Counted from the stretch's first letter, positions 1-10,203 are shown. The stretch is DNA of 64,000 nucleotides from Dietzia cinnamea NBRC 102147 (GCF_001571065.1 NZ_BCSW01000010.1:20551-84550), one strand, 5' to 3'. Numbers and translations: made by a program. The notes: a model not told the origin generated them from the letters alone.

Positions 1-284
1 ATGACCTCGAGGGTCGCGTCCTCGTCCGGCTTCCCGGTCTCGGCGGAGATCAGGGACGCCAACTCCTCGGCCCTGGACGAGATCGCCCGCTTGTACTCCA
101 GCAGCCACTCACGGCGACCCCGCGGACCCTGGTTCGCCCACCAGCGGGCCGCGGCACGCGCACGCTCCACGGCGAGGGCGACCTCCTCGGGACCGGCGAC
201 GGGGTACTCCGCGAGGACGGTGCCGTCGCGGGGGTCCAGGCTCGCGAACGTGGGGCCGGTCTTGCTGGGCTCGGTTGTCGTCAT
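1..284 (-). CDS. Aldehyde dehydrogenase, N-terminal part (cut by window edge)
   Basis: The first 94 residues of an NAD(P)-dependent aldehyde dehydrogenase are present; the catalytic Cys/Glu region lies beyond base 1. The visible part begins MTTTEPSKTGPTFASLDPRD and continues with the 'AEYPVAGPEEVALAVERARAA' type segment and 'ISAETGKPDEDA', as in succinate-semialdehyde or broad-range aldehyde dehydrogenases. The ATG at 284 is preceded by GAGAGGACC as a possible ribosome site. It is divergent from the acyl-CoA dehydrogenase at 419, and the AT-rich gap 285-418 must hold both promoters. Substrate cannot be told. Confidence 0.85.
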   Translation of the reverse strand, partial: MTTTEPSKTGPTFASLDPRDGTVLAEYPVAGPEEVALAVERARAAARWWANQGPRGRREWLLEYKRAISSRAEELASLISAETGKPDEDATLEV

Positions 285-418
285 CTGAGGTCCTCTCGCT
301 TCCGATCACATATATTTGATGTAGCGTGCCGTGATACGGGCCACAGTAGTCCAGTGTGCACCCAACCGACACCCCGTGACAGATACCGGGGCAGCCACAC
401 AGAAAAACGAGGCGAGAA

Positions 419-1561
419 GTGTTCGACATCCTCACCGAAGAGCAGCGTGACTTCGCCAAGTCGATCGATGACTTCTGCGCGCGCGAGGTCGGCGGCGTCG
501 AGAAGCGACGCGAGCTCACCACCGAGGGCGGCACCCACTCGCCGCACATCTACTCCAAGATGGCCGAGCTCGGATGGTTGGGGCTGACCGTCCCCGAGGA
601 GTACGGCGGCTCCGACGTCGGTGCCGTCGAACTGTGCCTCCTGCTCGAGCACTCCCTGCGCGGCCTCGCCCCGATCGGCGGCATCGGCCCCACCCTCATC
701 ACGGCCGCCGCGTACCAGAAGTTCGGGACCGAGGAGCAGCGCAGGCGCGCCCTCGAGCTGGTCGTGAACGGCGGGACCCTGTCCATCTCGATGTCCGAGC
801 CCGGCGCCGGGTCCGACGTCGCCGCCCTGCGCTGCAAGGCCGAGCGCGACGGCGACGACTGGGTGATCAACGGGCAGAAGACCTGGTGTTCCAACGCCCA
901 CTTCGCCGACCGCATCCTGCTCGTCGCCCGCACCGACTCGTCGGGCAAGAAGCACGAGGGCATCACGATGTTCGACGTGCCCGCGGACATCGAGGGCCTG
1001 CAGATCACCGGGATCGAGACCATGGGCGGCAAGGAGGTCAACGACCTCTACTTCACCGACGTCCGCCTGCCCGCCGACTCCGTGATCGGAGAGGTCGGCG
1101 GCGGCTGGGCGCAGCTCATGACCGGGCTCAACACCGAGCGCCTCATCCTCGCCGCCATGCAGCTCGGCGTGGCCCAGCGGGCGTTCGACGACTGCCTGAC
1201 CTTCATCAAGGAGCGCGAGCAGTTCGGCCGCCCCGTCGGCTCCTTCCAGGTGCTCCGCCACCGTATGGCCGACCTCGCCACCGAGATCGAGGCCACGCGC
1301 CTGCTCGTCTACGCGGTCGCCAGGAAGGTCGACGAGGCCGACCCCACGGCCCTGTTCCCGCGTGAGGCCTCCATGGCCAAGCTCAAGGCGTCCGAGCTGA
1401 GCAAGCGGGTCACGCTCGAGTGCATGCAGTCCATGGGCGGGTACGGGTACGCCACCGAGTACGGGATGGAACGTCTGGTCCGCCAGGCGGTGGTCTCCAC
1501 CATCTACGGCGGCACCAACGAGGTCCAGCGGGACATCATCGGCAAGACGCTCGGCCTGTGA
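419..1561 (+). CDS. Acyl-CoA dehydrogenase (FadE-like)
   Basis: 380-residue flavoprotein of the acyl-CoA dehydrogenase family, which forms the alpha,beta double bond of acyl-CoA esters in the cytosol. The usual order is seen: N-terminal helical domain (1-115), beta domain with SMSEPGAGSDVAAL near 121-134 and NGQKTWCSNA near 151-160, then the C-terminal helical domain with REQFGRPVGSFQ and IYGGTNEVQRDIIG. In the last motif the Glu used by medium-chain enzymes is Gly, as in many FadE proteins that take the base from another helix. Start is GTG (VFDILTEEQRDF) after an AACGAGGCGA ribosome site. Length is normal for the family. Substrate unknown; the divergent aldehyde dehydrogenase suggests oxidation of an aldehyde- or alcohol-derived acid. 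Confidence 0.9.
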   Translation: MFDILTEEQRDFAKSIDDFCAREVGGVEKRRELTTEGGTHSPHIYSKMAELGWLGLTVPEEYGGSDVGAVELCLLLEHSLRGLAPIGGIGPTLITAAAYQKFGTEEQRRRALELVVNGGTLSISMSEPGAGSDVAALRCKAERDGDDWVINGQKTWCSNAHFADRILLVARTDSSGKKHEGITMFDVPADIEGLQITGIETMGGKEVNDLYFTDVRLPADSVIGEVGGGWAQLMTGLNTERLILAAMQLGVAQRAFDDCLTFIKEREQFGRPVGSFQVLRHRMADLATEIEATRLLVYAVARKVDEADPTALFPREASMAKLKASELSKRVTLECMQSMGGYGYATEYGMERLVRQAVVSTIYGGTNEVQRDIIGKTLGL

Positions 1562-1606
1562 GCACCGCCGGTACAGCCGGGGCGGCCGGGACCGCAGGGA
1601 CCGCGG

Positions 1607-1984
1607 GTGTCGCCGCGCGACGACATCGCGGGCAGCCGCTGGAAGGGCATCGGCCTGGACACCGGGCACCCCATGTTCGGCATGCTCGGGCAGATGCGCT
1701 GGTGGGGCAAGGACTTCACCGAGGCCCGCAAGGTGGACCCGATCCTCGTCACCGACGACTCCGGTGAGGTCGTGCCGGACACCTCGGCGACCGGCGGGGG
1801 CGGGGCGTCCCTGTGGGAGGTCTCCTTCCGCGGCCGCCCGACCGCCTCCATGGTGTACGACCGCCTGCCGGTGATCGACCACTTCGCCGTCGTCGGACCC
1901 GACACCCTCCTCGCGGTGATGAACGGGCGCCGCACCGTGCACGAGGGCGAGCACTTCTGGTTCGTCCTGGAGCGCGAGCGCTGA
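1607..1984 (+). CDS. GXWXG/DUF4334-like protein
   Basis: 125 residues. An N-terminal SRWKGIGLDTGHPMFGML segment fits the GXWXG motif, and a C-terminal segment (YDRLPVIDHFAVVGPDTLLA, then MNGRR) fits DUF4334. Proteins with these two domains are common in actinobacteria and have no established reaction. The GTG at 1607 is the first possible start in this frame after the upstream stop, 45 bp behind the acyl-CoA dehydrogenase, so it is probably in the same operon. No signal peptide or membrane segment. Confidence 0.75.
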   Translation: MSPRDDIAGSRWKGIGLDTGHPMFGMLGQMRWWGKDFTEARKVDPILVTDDSGEVVPDTSATGGGGASLWEVSFRGRPTASMVYDRLPVIDHFAVVGPDTLLAVMNGRRTVHEGEHFWFVLERER

Positions 1985-2034
1985 GACGCACGGGCCGGGT
2001 GCGCGGGGCGGCGCCACGCCCCACAATGGGGCGC

Positions 2035-2835
2035 ATGACCCCGAACCCCACGCGCCCGGTCCGCATCGCCGTCCAGCTCCAGCCGCAGCACTCGCCGGAC
2101 TACGGACTGATCCGGGACGCCGTCCGACGCTCCGAAGACGCGGGCGTGGACGTGGTCTTCAACTGGGACCACTTCTTCCCGCTCTACGGTGATCCCGACG
2201 GCGCCCACTTCGAGTGTTGGACGATGCTGGCCGCGTGGGCCGAGCAGACCGAACGCGTCGAGATCGGCGCCCTGGTCACCTGCAACACCTATCGCAACCC
2301 CGACCTGCTCGCCGACATGGCCCGGACCGTCGACCACATCTCCGGCGGCCGCCTCATCCTGGGCCTGGGCAGCGGATGGTTCGAGCGGGACTATGCCGAG
2401 TACGGCTACGAGTTCGGCACCAAGGGCTCGCGGCTCGACGACCTCGGGCACTCCCTCGAGCGGATCGAGCAGCGCTTCGCCACGCTCACCCCCGCCCCGA
2501 CGAGGGACATCCCCGTGCTGCTCGGTGGCGGCGGTGAGAAGAAGACCCTGCGACACGTGGCCCGCCACGCCGACATCTGGCACTCGTTCGTGGACGTGGA
2601 GACCTACCGCCACAAGTCGGAGGTGCTCGCCGGGCACTGCGCGGACGTGGGGCGCGATCCGGGCGAGATCGAGCGGTCGACGGAGATCGGCGGGGCCAGC
2701 TCACCCGACGAGGCGAAGCGGCTCGCCGAGGACCTGCACGCCGAGGGCGTCACCCTCTTCACGGTCGGGCTCAACGGCCCCGACTACCCGCTGGACCTGG
2801 TCGAGTCGCTGGTGGCCTGGCGCGACGGCCGCTGA
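2035..2835 (+). CDS. LLM-class F420-dependent oxidoreductase
   Basis: 266-residue TIM-barrel enzyme of the luciferase-like (F420/FMN) superfamily. Seen are the N-terminal strand RIAVQLQPQHSPDY, the NWDHFFPLYGD loop, GALVTCNTYRNPDLLADMARTVDHIS, and RLILGLGSGWFERDYAEYGYEFGT, typical of F420-dependent hydride-transfer enzymes. The ATG at 2035 was chosen because the hexamer CACAAT ends 8-9 nt upstream; an in-frame ATG at 2026 lies inside that hexamer region. The substrate is unknown. It is convergent with the small membrane gene at 3026; a long hairpin (2884-2957) lies between them. Confidence 0.85.
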   Translation: MTPNPTRPVRIAVQLQPQHSPDYGLIRDAVRRSEDAGVDVVFNWDHFFPLYGDPDGAHFECWTMLAAWAEQTERVEIGALVTCNTYRNPDLLADMARTVDHISGGRLILGLGSGWFERDYAEYGYEFGTKGSRLDDLGHSLERIEQRFATLTPAPTRDIPVLLGGGGEKKTLRHVARHADIWHSFVDVETYRHKSEVLAGHCADVGRDPGEIERSTEIGGASSPDEAKRLAEDLHAEGVTLFTVGLNGPDYPLDLVESLVAWRDGR

Positions 2836-2883
2836 CTCGGCGCTGACCCTGCCCGTCGGCGCCGAGCCTGCCCGTTGGCGCTG

Positions 2884-2957
2884 GAAATCCGCTACTTGGA
2901 TTCCGAATCCGCTATCCCGATCGGCGTAGCGAATCCGCATTCCGAGTAGCGGATTTC
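2884..2957. terminator. Long imperfect hairpin between convergent genes
   Basis: Arms at 2884-2900 (GAAATCCGCTACTTGGA) and 2941-2957 pair over 17 bp with one mismatch, with a 40-nt loop that repeats the heptamer AATCCGC. There is no T run. Its place between two convergent genes suggests a bidirectional transcription stop, but it could be a dispersed intergenic repeat. Confidence 0.5.
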
Positions 2958-3025
2958 GGGTTGGGAGGGAACCGGGCGGGCCGGGCGGGCTGGGGCGGGC
3001 GCGTGTCGGCGCAGACCGCGGCGGG

Positions 3026-3250
3026 TCAGCCCCGCTTGACCGCCCGGTCGACCCGGCGCCACGTCCGGTAGGTGTACCACGACGCCACCAGCATGAGCAC
3101 CAGCACGAGCGAGGCGAAGATCGACGGTCGCCCGGTGAGGATCAAGCCCACCGCGTTGACCAACGCCAGCACGGTGAAGAACCCGACGAACCCGCCGATG
3201 ACCTCCAGCCGCTGCCGGGCGCCCAGGGCGTCACCGCCGCTCCGAGCCAC
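3026..3250 (-). CDS. Small two-helix membrane protein
   Basis: 74 residues with two hydrophobic stretches (about 17-36 and 44-60) and a basic tail ending YRTWRRVDRAVKRG. No family recognised. GTG start 6 bp after the stop of the second sugar permease, so it is probably the last gene of the importer operon. It may be an accessory or only a co-transcribed hitchhiker. Confidence 0.65.
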   Translation of the reverse strand: MARSGGDALGARQRLEVIGGFVGFFTVLALVNAVGLILTGRPSIFASLVLVLMLVASWYTYRTWRRVDRAVKRG

Positions 3251-3256
3251 CGCCGA

Positions 3257-4204
3257 TCAGCTCTTCAGGCCGCCGGCGGTGAGGCCGGAGATGATCCGTC
3301 GCTGGAAGATCAGCACCATGATCACCAGCGGCACGGTGACGAGCGCGCCGGCGGCCATGATCGCCGCGTGCGGCGGCAGGTACGGGTTGACCCCGGAGAA
3401 CCGGGCGATCGCCACCGTCACGGGCTCGGTCGCGGTCGTGGACAGCTGCTGCGAGAGCACGAACTCGTTCCACGTGATGATGAACGCCAGGATCGCGGTG
3501 GTGAACAGGGCCGGCGCGGCGAGCGGAAGGATGATCTTGATGAACGCCTGGCCGCGGGTCGCACCATCGACGCGGGCAGCCTCCTCCAGCTCCCACGGCA
3601 GGTCGTTGAAGAACGACGTGAGCGTGTAGATGGTCAGCGGGAGCGCGAACGAGATGTTGGGGATGATGAGCGCCTGGTAGGTGCCGATCCAGCCGATGTC
3701 CGTGAACAGCTGGAACAGCGGCGTGACCAGGGCGACGCCGGGGAACATCGACGCGGCGAGGATGAGGCCGGTGACGAAGAATTTGCCGCGGAAGTCGACC
3801 CGGGCGAGCGCGTAGGCGGTGAACACGCCGAACGTCAGGGCGAGCGCGGTGGTGACGGAGCTGATGATCACCGAGTTGATGATCGCGCCCAGGAAGTTGT
3901 TGCCGCCGTCCGTGGACAGTGCCTCACGGAAGTTGTCCAGCGTGACGTTCGACGGCAGCGGGCTGGCGGAGAACACGAACCTGTTGTCGCGGAACGCCGT
4001 GACGAGCATCCAGTAGAACGGCGCGAGCCCCCAGATGAGGATGAGCAGGGCGCCGACGTAGGTGCCCGCGGTGCGGCCGAGGGGCTTGCGCGGGGGCTTG
4101 AGGTCCCGGTCGTCGGGACGTCGGTGGGGGCCGGAGGTCGACGACGACGAGGTGGTCGTCGGCGTGGCCGGCGAGGTGCTGTGGTCAGGCACTCGGTGGC
4201 TCAC
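3257..4204 (-). CDS. Sugar ABC importer permease, MalG type
   Basis: 315-residue inner-membrane permease. Hydrophilic N-terminus rich in Thr/Ser/Pro, six predicted membrane segments, and the EAA loop EEAARVDGATRGQAFIKIILP that docks on the ATPase. Start is the GTG at 4204, which overlaps the TGA of the preceding permease gene (GTGA), so translation is coupled; a longer open frame upstream lies inside that gene and is rejected. Pairs with the permease at 4201-5187 to form the channel. The operon order ATPase, binding protein, permease, permease is that recalled for the Corynebacterium trehalose importer (TusK2-E-F-G). Confidence 0.88.
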   Translation of the reverse strand: MSHRVPDHSTSPATPTTTSSSSTSGPHRRPDDRDLKPPRKPLGRTAGTYVGALLILIWGLAPFYWMLVTAFRDNRFVFSASPLPSNVTLDNFREALSTDGGNNFLGAIINSVIISSVTTALALTFGVFTAYALARVDFRGKFFVTGLILAASMFPGVALVTPLFQLFTDIGWIGTYQALIIPNISFALPLTIYTLTSFFNDLPWELEEAARVDGATRGQAFIKIILPLAAPALFTTAILAFIITWNEFVLSQQLSTTATEPVTVAIARFSGVNPYLPPHAAIMAAGALVTVPLVIMVLIFQRRIISGLTAGGLKS

Positions 4205-5187
4205 CGGATCTCCTCCTTCTTGCCTGTGCGATCTTCCACGACGTTCGCGCCGAGGAACTTCACCATGATGTACGCGACGGCGAAGACCAGCAGGAACACG
4301 AGTGTCGAGATCGCGGAGGCGCTGTTGAAGTTGCCCATCCTCATCTCGTTGACCACGAGCATGGACACGGTCGCGGTGGGCGAGTTGGAGTTCGCCGAGA
4401 CCAGGATGACGGGCAGGTCGTACATGCGCAGCGCGTCGAGCGTGCGGAACAGGATCGCGACCATGAGCGCGGGCCGGACCAGCGGCAGGGTGATGCGGAC
4501 GAACTGCTGCCACCGGGAGGCGCCGTCGACGCGGGCCGCTTCATAGACGTCACCGGGGATCATCTGCAGTCCGGCCAGGATGAGCAGGGCCATGAACGGC
4601 GCGGTCTTCCACACGTCGGCGACGATGATGGCCACACGGGCGTAGAAGGGGTCGGTGGTCCAGGCGATGTTCGTGCCGAGGATCGTGTTGGCGATGCCGT
4701 TGGGATCGAAGATGAACGCCCACAGCTTGGCGGTGACGGCGGTGGGGATCGCCCAGGGGACGAGCACCGCGGCCCGCAGGAGGGAGCGGCCCCAGATGCT
4801 CTTGCCCATGATGACGGCCATCGCGAAGCCGAGCACGGTCTCGAGCGAGACCGTGGTGACCGTGAAGAACAGGGTGTTGCCCATGGCGGGCCAGAAGTCG
4901 GTGGCCGAGACGCCGTCGGGGCAGGTGACGGTGCCGCCGCCGGGGGCCGGGCACGCCTGCGTGAGCCAGTAGAGGTAGTGCTGGAAGCCGGCGAACCCGC
5001 CGGAGGTGAACATCCCGGTGGCGGGGTCGAGCCCGCGGTCGGCCATGAAGGACAGGTACACCGCGCGGACGATCGGGTAGCCGATCACCACCGCGAGGAT
5101 GATCAGGGCGGGGCCCACCATCCACACCGGTCGCCAGTCGAATCTCTTCGCCACCAGCGGAGCCTGGGACTTCTCGCTCGTCGTCAT
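4201..5187 (-). CDS. Sugar ABC importer permease, MalF type
   Basis: 328-residue permease with six membrane segments and an EAA loop (YEAARVDGASRWQQFVRITLP). A large external loop after the first helix contains two Cys (QACPAPGGGTVTCPDG), perhaps disulfide-linked. ATG at 5187 follows GGCGAGGAAGCGGCGAG, a good ribosome site; an in-frame start further upstream has none. Works with the neighbouring MalG-type permease, lipoprotein (5288-6556) and ATPase (6797-7852). Trehalose or a maltose-like sugar is the likely load, inferred from gene order only. Confidence 0.88.
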   Translation of the reverse strand: MTTSEKSQAPLVAKRFDWRPVWMVGPALIILAVVIGYPIVRAVYLSFMADRGLDPATGMFTSGGFAGFQHYLYWLTQACPAPGGGTVTCPDGVSATDFWPAMGNTLFFTVTTVSLETVLGFAMAVIMGKSIWGRSLLRAAVLVPWAIPTAVTAKLWAFIFDPNGIANTILGTNIAWTTDPFYARVAIIVADVWKTAPFMALLILAGLQMIPGDVYEAARVDGASRWQQFVRITLPLVRPALMVAILFRTLDALRMYDLPVILVSANSNSPTATVSMLVVNEMRMGNFNSASAISTLVFLLVFAVAYIMVKFLGANVVEDRTGKKEEIR

Positions 5188-5287
5188 CTCGCCGCTTCCT
5201 CGCCGGGTGCGCCACACCCTGTCAGGGAGACCGCTGGGCCCCGGGCTCGCACCCGGGGCCCATCGGCCGTTGTTCAGAGAGGGCCCG

Positions 5288-6556
5288 TCACTGAGCCTGT
5301 TCGATCGCGGCGCTCATGTCGGTGAGCGCCTGCTCGACGGTCTTCTCGCCCTTCAGGGCCGCGAAGGTGTTGTCCTGGATGGCCTTCGACAGAGCCGGGT
5401 AGAACGGCGAGACCGGGCGCGGCTCGGCGTTGTCCAGGGCGGCCTTGAGGGCCTCCATGTACGGGAACTGCTCCTGCAGCGCGGCGTCGTCGTAGATCGA
5501 GGACAGCACCGGCGGGAAGGACTCCTGCGCGAAGCCCATCTGGACGTCCTCGGAGATGAGGAACTCGAGGAACGCCTTGGCCGTGGCCTTGTTCTCGGAG
5601 TAGACGTTGATGCCGTTGTTGTAGCCGCCGAGCACGGACTTGCCCGGACCGTCCGGGCCGAGGATCGGCGCGACGTCGAACTTGTCCACGACCTCCGAGG
5701 TCGGGTCGGTCTGGCCCGAGTCGTACATGTACGGCCAGTTGTAGGCGTACATGGTGCGGCCGCCCAGGAAGGCCTGCGCGGTCTGCTCCTCCGTGAAGCT
5801 GTCGGACTTCATGGCGACGACGTCGTTCTTGTACGCGTCGACCAGGGCCGTGAGGCCGGCGCGGGTCTCCTCGCTGTCCAGCTCGGGGGTCTGGCCGTCG
5901 TCGCCGACGATCCTGCCGCCCCAGCTGTGGATGAACTGCGTGGCCGCGACGGTCAGGCCCTCGTACTGCTTGAGCTGCAGGTTGACGCAGTCGATGGCGG
6001 CCTCGACGGCAGCGCCGCAGGACTCGACGAGCTCGCCCCAGTTGGCGGGGGCCTCCGGCTGCAGGTCGGTGCGGTAGTAGAGCAGCTGCGCGTTGGTGTT
6101 CTGCGGCACCGCGTAGAGGGTGTCGTTGTAGGTCGCCGAGTCGACGGCGGCCTCGATCAGCCCGCTGGTGTCGACCTCGGTCTCACCCTCGATCGGCTGG
6201 AGCCAGCCGTTGGCCGCGAAGTACGCGGTGTCGGTGACGTCGAGCGCGAACACGTCGTACTCGCCGCTCTCCGTCTGCAGCGACTGCACGAGGGTGTCGC
6301 GCTGACCGTCCTGCTCGGCGGGGAGCTCGTGGAGGGTGACCTCCTGGTCGGGGTTCTCCGCGTTCCACTGTTCGATGACGGGGCGCAGCTTGTCCGTGTC
6401 GTTGCTGCCCATCGCGAAGGTGATGGGGCCGACGCCGGAGGTGCCGGAGCTCGCCTGTTCGCTGTCCTCCCCGCCCCCGGAGGAACAACCCGCGGCGACC
6501 ACCGCGACGATGGAGGCGGCCGTCGCCGCCTTGAGGAACCTGCCGTGAACGGCCAT
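5288..6556 (-). CDS. Sugar-binding lipoprotein of the ABC importer
   Basis: 422-residue extracytoplasmic binding protein of the MalE/LpqY type. N-terminus MAVHGRFLKAATAASIVAVV followed by AAGCSSGGG is a type II signal peptide with lipobox Cys. The mature part has the two-lobe pattern (AMGSNDTDKLRPVIEQWNAE; VFALDVTDTAYFAANGWLQP; MYAYNWPYMYDSG). ATG at 6556 is preceded by GTAGGAGAGAGC. The 100-bp gap to the permease gene (5188-5287) and the 240-bp gap before it hold no other gene. In mycobacteria LpqY-SugABC recycles trehalose released during mycolate transfer; that role is inferred here, not shown. Confidence 0.88.
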   Translation of the reverse strand: MAVHGRFLKAATAASIVAVVAAGCSSGGGEDSEQASSGTSGVGPITFAMGSNDTDKLRPVIEQWNAENPDQEVTLHELPAEQDGQRDTLVQSLQTESGEYDVFALDVTDTAYFAANGWLQPIEGETEVDTSGLIEAAVDSATYNDTLYAVPQNTNAQLLYYRTDLQPEAPANWGELVESCGAAVEAAIDCVNLQLKQYEGLTVAATQFIHSWGGRIVGDDGQTPELDSEETRAGLTALVDAYKNDVVAMKSDSFTEEQTAQAFLGGRTMYAYNWPYMYDSGQTDPTSEVVDKFDVAPILGPDGPGKSVLGGYNNGINVYSENKATAKAFLEFLISEDVQMGFAQESFPPVLSSIYDDAALQEQFPYMEALKAALDNAEPRPVSPFYPALSKAIQDNTFAALKGEKTVEQALTDMSAAIEQAQ

Positions 6557-6747
6557 GCGCTCTCTCCTACTGTCGTGTCTCGACTCCCGTCGGCGCGCGC
6601 CGAGGGGCAGCTGATCGACGTCGACTGTGACGCGGATCTCACTGAGGACCTGCTGAGCGTAACCCACACGACGGCGGCGGCGCGGGACCACGGCGATCAT
6701 CGGCCGCGTCGCTCGCTCCCGCCGTCACGTGGGGTTCACGCAGGCGA

Positions 6748-6767
6748 GGTCACAGCGTTAACTGTAA
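6748..6767. promoter_or_regulatory. Inverted repeat upstream of the binding-protein gene
   Basis: GTCACAG-N6-CTGTAAC, seven-base arms with one mismatch, in an AT-richer pocket just after the ATPase stop and about 190 bp before the lipoprotein start. A second short repeat (CAACAACAGATGTTG, 6767-6781) adjoins it. Possible operator for sugar or cAMP control of the lipoprotein-permease part of the operon. Confidence 0.35.
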
Positions 6768-6796
6768 CAACAACAGATGTTGCGCCGCTTGACGGT

Positions 6797-7852
<1,056 letters not shown>

Positions 7853-7939
7853 GAGCGGGTCTTTCCCTTCACCGGCAGGAACGTGCCGGACGATCCGAGA
7901 TAGAGGGTGGACACGACGACTGTAGCGGCCCGCGCCGGA

Positions 7940-7983
7940 GTTCACCGGCACTGCGCCCACAGTTCATCCGGACGTTCACCGGG
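7940..7983 (+). promoter_or_regulatory. Candidate PHO box (PhoP-binding direct repeats)
   Basis: GTTCACCGGCA at 7940, GTTCATCCGGA at 7962 and GTTCACCGGGC at 7973 are 11-bp units in exact 11-bp phase (7962 and 7973 adjacent, 7940 two units away). This matches the direct-repeat layout of Streptomyces PHO boxes. A -10-like TAGCGT follows at 8011-8016, leaving the repeats just upstream of the -35 position. The next gene encodes a PhoX-family protein, which fits phosphate control. Confidence 0.65.
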
Positions 7984-8058
7984 CGCGTCCGTCCGGTGGT
8001 TCTGCGCACCTAGCGTCACAGCGTCCGTTGAGCCGTAGATGTCTTCAGGGAGACTCGA

Positions 8059-10203
8059 ATGTCCGTCCGCCGCCTGCTTCCGATCGCCACTCCGGGGATC
8101 TCCAACCGCCAGCACGTGACCTGTGTGTACAAGTGTGGAGACCAGTGCGCCGCCCCGGTGCCGAACACCTCCGACAACGCCTACTTCGGCGACATCGCCA
8201 CCGAGATCAGCCGCCGCGGGGCGCTCAAGGCCGCGGGCGTCGTGGCGCTGGCGGTGGGAGCCGCGCAGGCCCTGCCCGCGACCGCCGCCGCGCAGGGTTC
8301 CGCGGCCACCGGCTCGCTCGGGGCCACCGGCTCGACCGGCGGCGCCGCGATCGACACCGGATTCACCCCGGTCGCGCCCAACAAGGCCGACGCTGTGACC
8401 GTCCCCGAGGGCTACTCCAGTGACGTCGTGATCCGCTGGGGCGACCCCGTGCTGCCCGGCGCCCCGGAGTTCGACTTCGAGAACCAGACCGCGGCCGCCC
8501 AGGCCATGCAGTACGGCTACAACTGCGACCTCGCCGTGATGTTCCCGATGGACGACCGCGACGGCCGCTACCTGCTCACCGTCAACCACGAGTACACCAC
8601 CGAGCCCACGATGTTCCGTGGCTACGACTCCGCGAACCCCACCCGCGAGCAGGTCGAGATCGCATGGGCCGCACACGGGCTGACCGTCGTCGAGCTGGCC
8701 ACCCGCTCCTCCGACGGCGGCCTCGACCCCGTCATGGGCTCCTACAACCGTCGCATCACCGCCACCACCCCGTTCGAGCTGCGCGGTCCCGCCGTCGGCC
8801 CGCTCACCCGGACCACCGCCGACCCGACCGGCACGCGCGTCCTGGGCACGCTGAACAACTGCGCGGGCGGGCACACCCCGTGGGGCACCGTGCTCTCCGG
8901 CGAGGAGAACTTCAACCAGTACTTCGGCACCTCCGGTTCGGTCACCGACACCGAGCGCCGCGCGCAGCTGAGCCGCTACGGCATCAGCGTCTCCCCCTCC
9001 GGCCGGCTGTGGGAGCGGTTCGACGACCGCTTCGACCTGGCGAAGGAGCCCAACGAGGTCAACCGCTTCGGCTACGTCGTCGAGGTCGATCCCTGGGATC
9101 CCGACTCGACGCCGGTCAAGCACTCGGCCATGGGCCGCTTCAAGCACGAGGGCGCGAGCATCCACGTGACCGCCAACGGGACCGTCGTGGCCTACTCCGG
9201 TGACGACGAGCGCTTCGACTACCTCTACAAGTTCGTGTCCAGCCGCCGCATCGTCCCCGGTAACACCCGGGCCGCGCGGGCCCAGAACATGCGGATCCTC
9301 GACGAGGGCACCCTCTACGTGGCCACCTTCTCCGGCAACTCGCCCGCGTCCGAGATCGACGGCTCGGGCACGCTTCCGTCCGACGGCGCGTTCGACGGTT
9401 CCGGCACCTGGATCCCGCTCATGACCGTCAACGCCGACGGCAAGGCCGTCTCTCACGTCGAGGGCATGACGCCCGAGCAGGTCGCCGTGCACACGCGTAT
9501 GGCGGGCGACCGCGTCGGCGCCACCAAGATGGACCGGCCCGAGGACGTGGAGCCCAGCCCGACCACCGGCAAGGTGTACATGGCGCTGACCAACAACTCC
9601 CAGCGCGGCGGCACCGGCCGGGCCGCGGCCGACGAGGCCAACCCCCGGCACAACAACAAGCACGGTCAGGTCGTCGAGATCACCGACGACCACGAAGGCA
9701 CCACCTTCGGCTGGAACCTGCTGCTCGTGTGTGGTGATCCCGCCGAGGCCGATTCCTACTTCGGCGGCTTCGACAAGTCCAAGGTCAGCCCGATCTCGTG
9801 CCCGGACAACGTCGCGTTCGACCCCGCCGGCGGACTGTGGGTGTCGACGGACGGCAACGCGCTCGGCTTCAACGACGGCCTCTACTCGGTGGCCACCGAG
9901 GGGTCGAACCGCGGCGAGACCAAGCTGTTCCTCACCGTCCCGATCGGGGCGGAGACCTGCGGTCCGCTGGTGTTCAAGGATCGCGCGATCGTCAACGTCC
10001 AGCACCCGGGCGAGATGGACGGCGCGTCGATCGAGAACCCGGCCTCGCACTGGCCCGATGGCGGCGACTCCCAGCCGCGCCCGTCGACGGTCGTGGCCTG
10101 GCGCGACGGCTTCTCCGGCGGCACGGGCTCGCTCGGCTCGGGTTCCCTGGGCGGGGGTTCCCTGGGCTCGGGGTCGCTGCCGACGGGCTCGCTCGGCCGC
10201 TGA
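8059..10203 (+). CDS. PhoX-family protein (DUF839), Tat-exported
   Basis: 714 residues. The conserved PhoX N-terminus is present (TCVYKCGDQC then NTSDNAYFGDI), followed by a Tat signal SRRGALKAAGVVALAVGAAQ near 52-71. The body has the DUF839 beta-propeller segments, e.g. LTVNHEYTTEP, GTLNNCAGGHTPWGT, LSGEENFNQYF, KMDRPEDVEP. PhoX enzymes are calcium/iron alkaline phosphatases that release phosphate outside the membrane. ATG at 8059 follows CAGGGAGACTCGA. The last 30 residues are a GSLGSGSLGGG repeat absent from ordinary PhoX and like the repeats in the protein at 62228-63403. Preceded by a candidate PHO box. Confidence 0.9.
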   Translation: MSVRRLLPIATPGISNRQHVTCVYKCGDQCAAPVPNTSDNAYFGDIATEISRRGALKAAGVVALAVGAAQALPATAAAQGSAATGSLGATGSTGGAAIDTGFTPVAPNKADAVTVPEGYSSDVVIRWGDPVLPGAPEFDFENQTAAAQAMQYGYNCDLAVMFPMDDRDGRYLLTVNHEYTTEPTMFRGYDSANPTREQVEIAWAAHGLTVVELATRSSDGGLDPVMGSYNRRITATTPFELRGPAVGPLTRTTADPTGTRVLGTLNNCAGGHTPWGTVLSGEENFNQYFGTSGSVTDTERRAQLSRYGISVSPSGRLWERFDDRFDLAKEPNEVNRFGYVVEVDPWDPDSTPVKHSAMGRFKHEGASIHVTANGTVVAYSGDDERFDYLYKFVSSRRIVPGNTRAARAQNMRILDEGTLYVATFSGNSPASEIDGSGTLPSDGAFDGSGTWIPLMTVNADGKAVSHVEGMTPEQVAVHTRMAGDRVGATKMDRPEDVEPSPTTGKVYMALTNNSQRGGTGRAAADEANPRHNNKHGQVVEITDDHEGTTFGWNLLLVCGDPAEADSYFGGFDKSKVSPISCPDNVAFDPAGGLWVSTDGNALGFNDGLYSVATEGSNRGETKLFLTVPIGAETCGPLVFKDRAIVNVQHPGEMDGASIENPASHWPDGGDSQPRPSTVVAWRDGFSGGTGSLGSGSLGGGSLGSGSLPTGSLGR

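Noticed and set aside
281..2026. 581-residue open frame on the minus strand
   Set aside because: Antisense to the acyl-CoA dehydrogenase and DUF4334-like genes; composition typical of a shadow.
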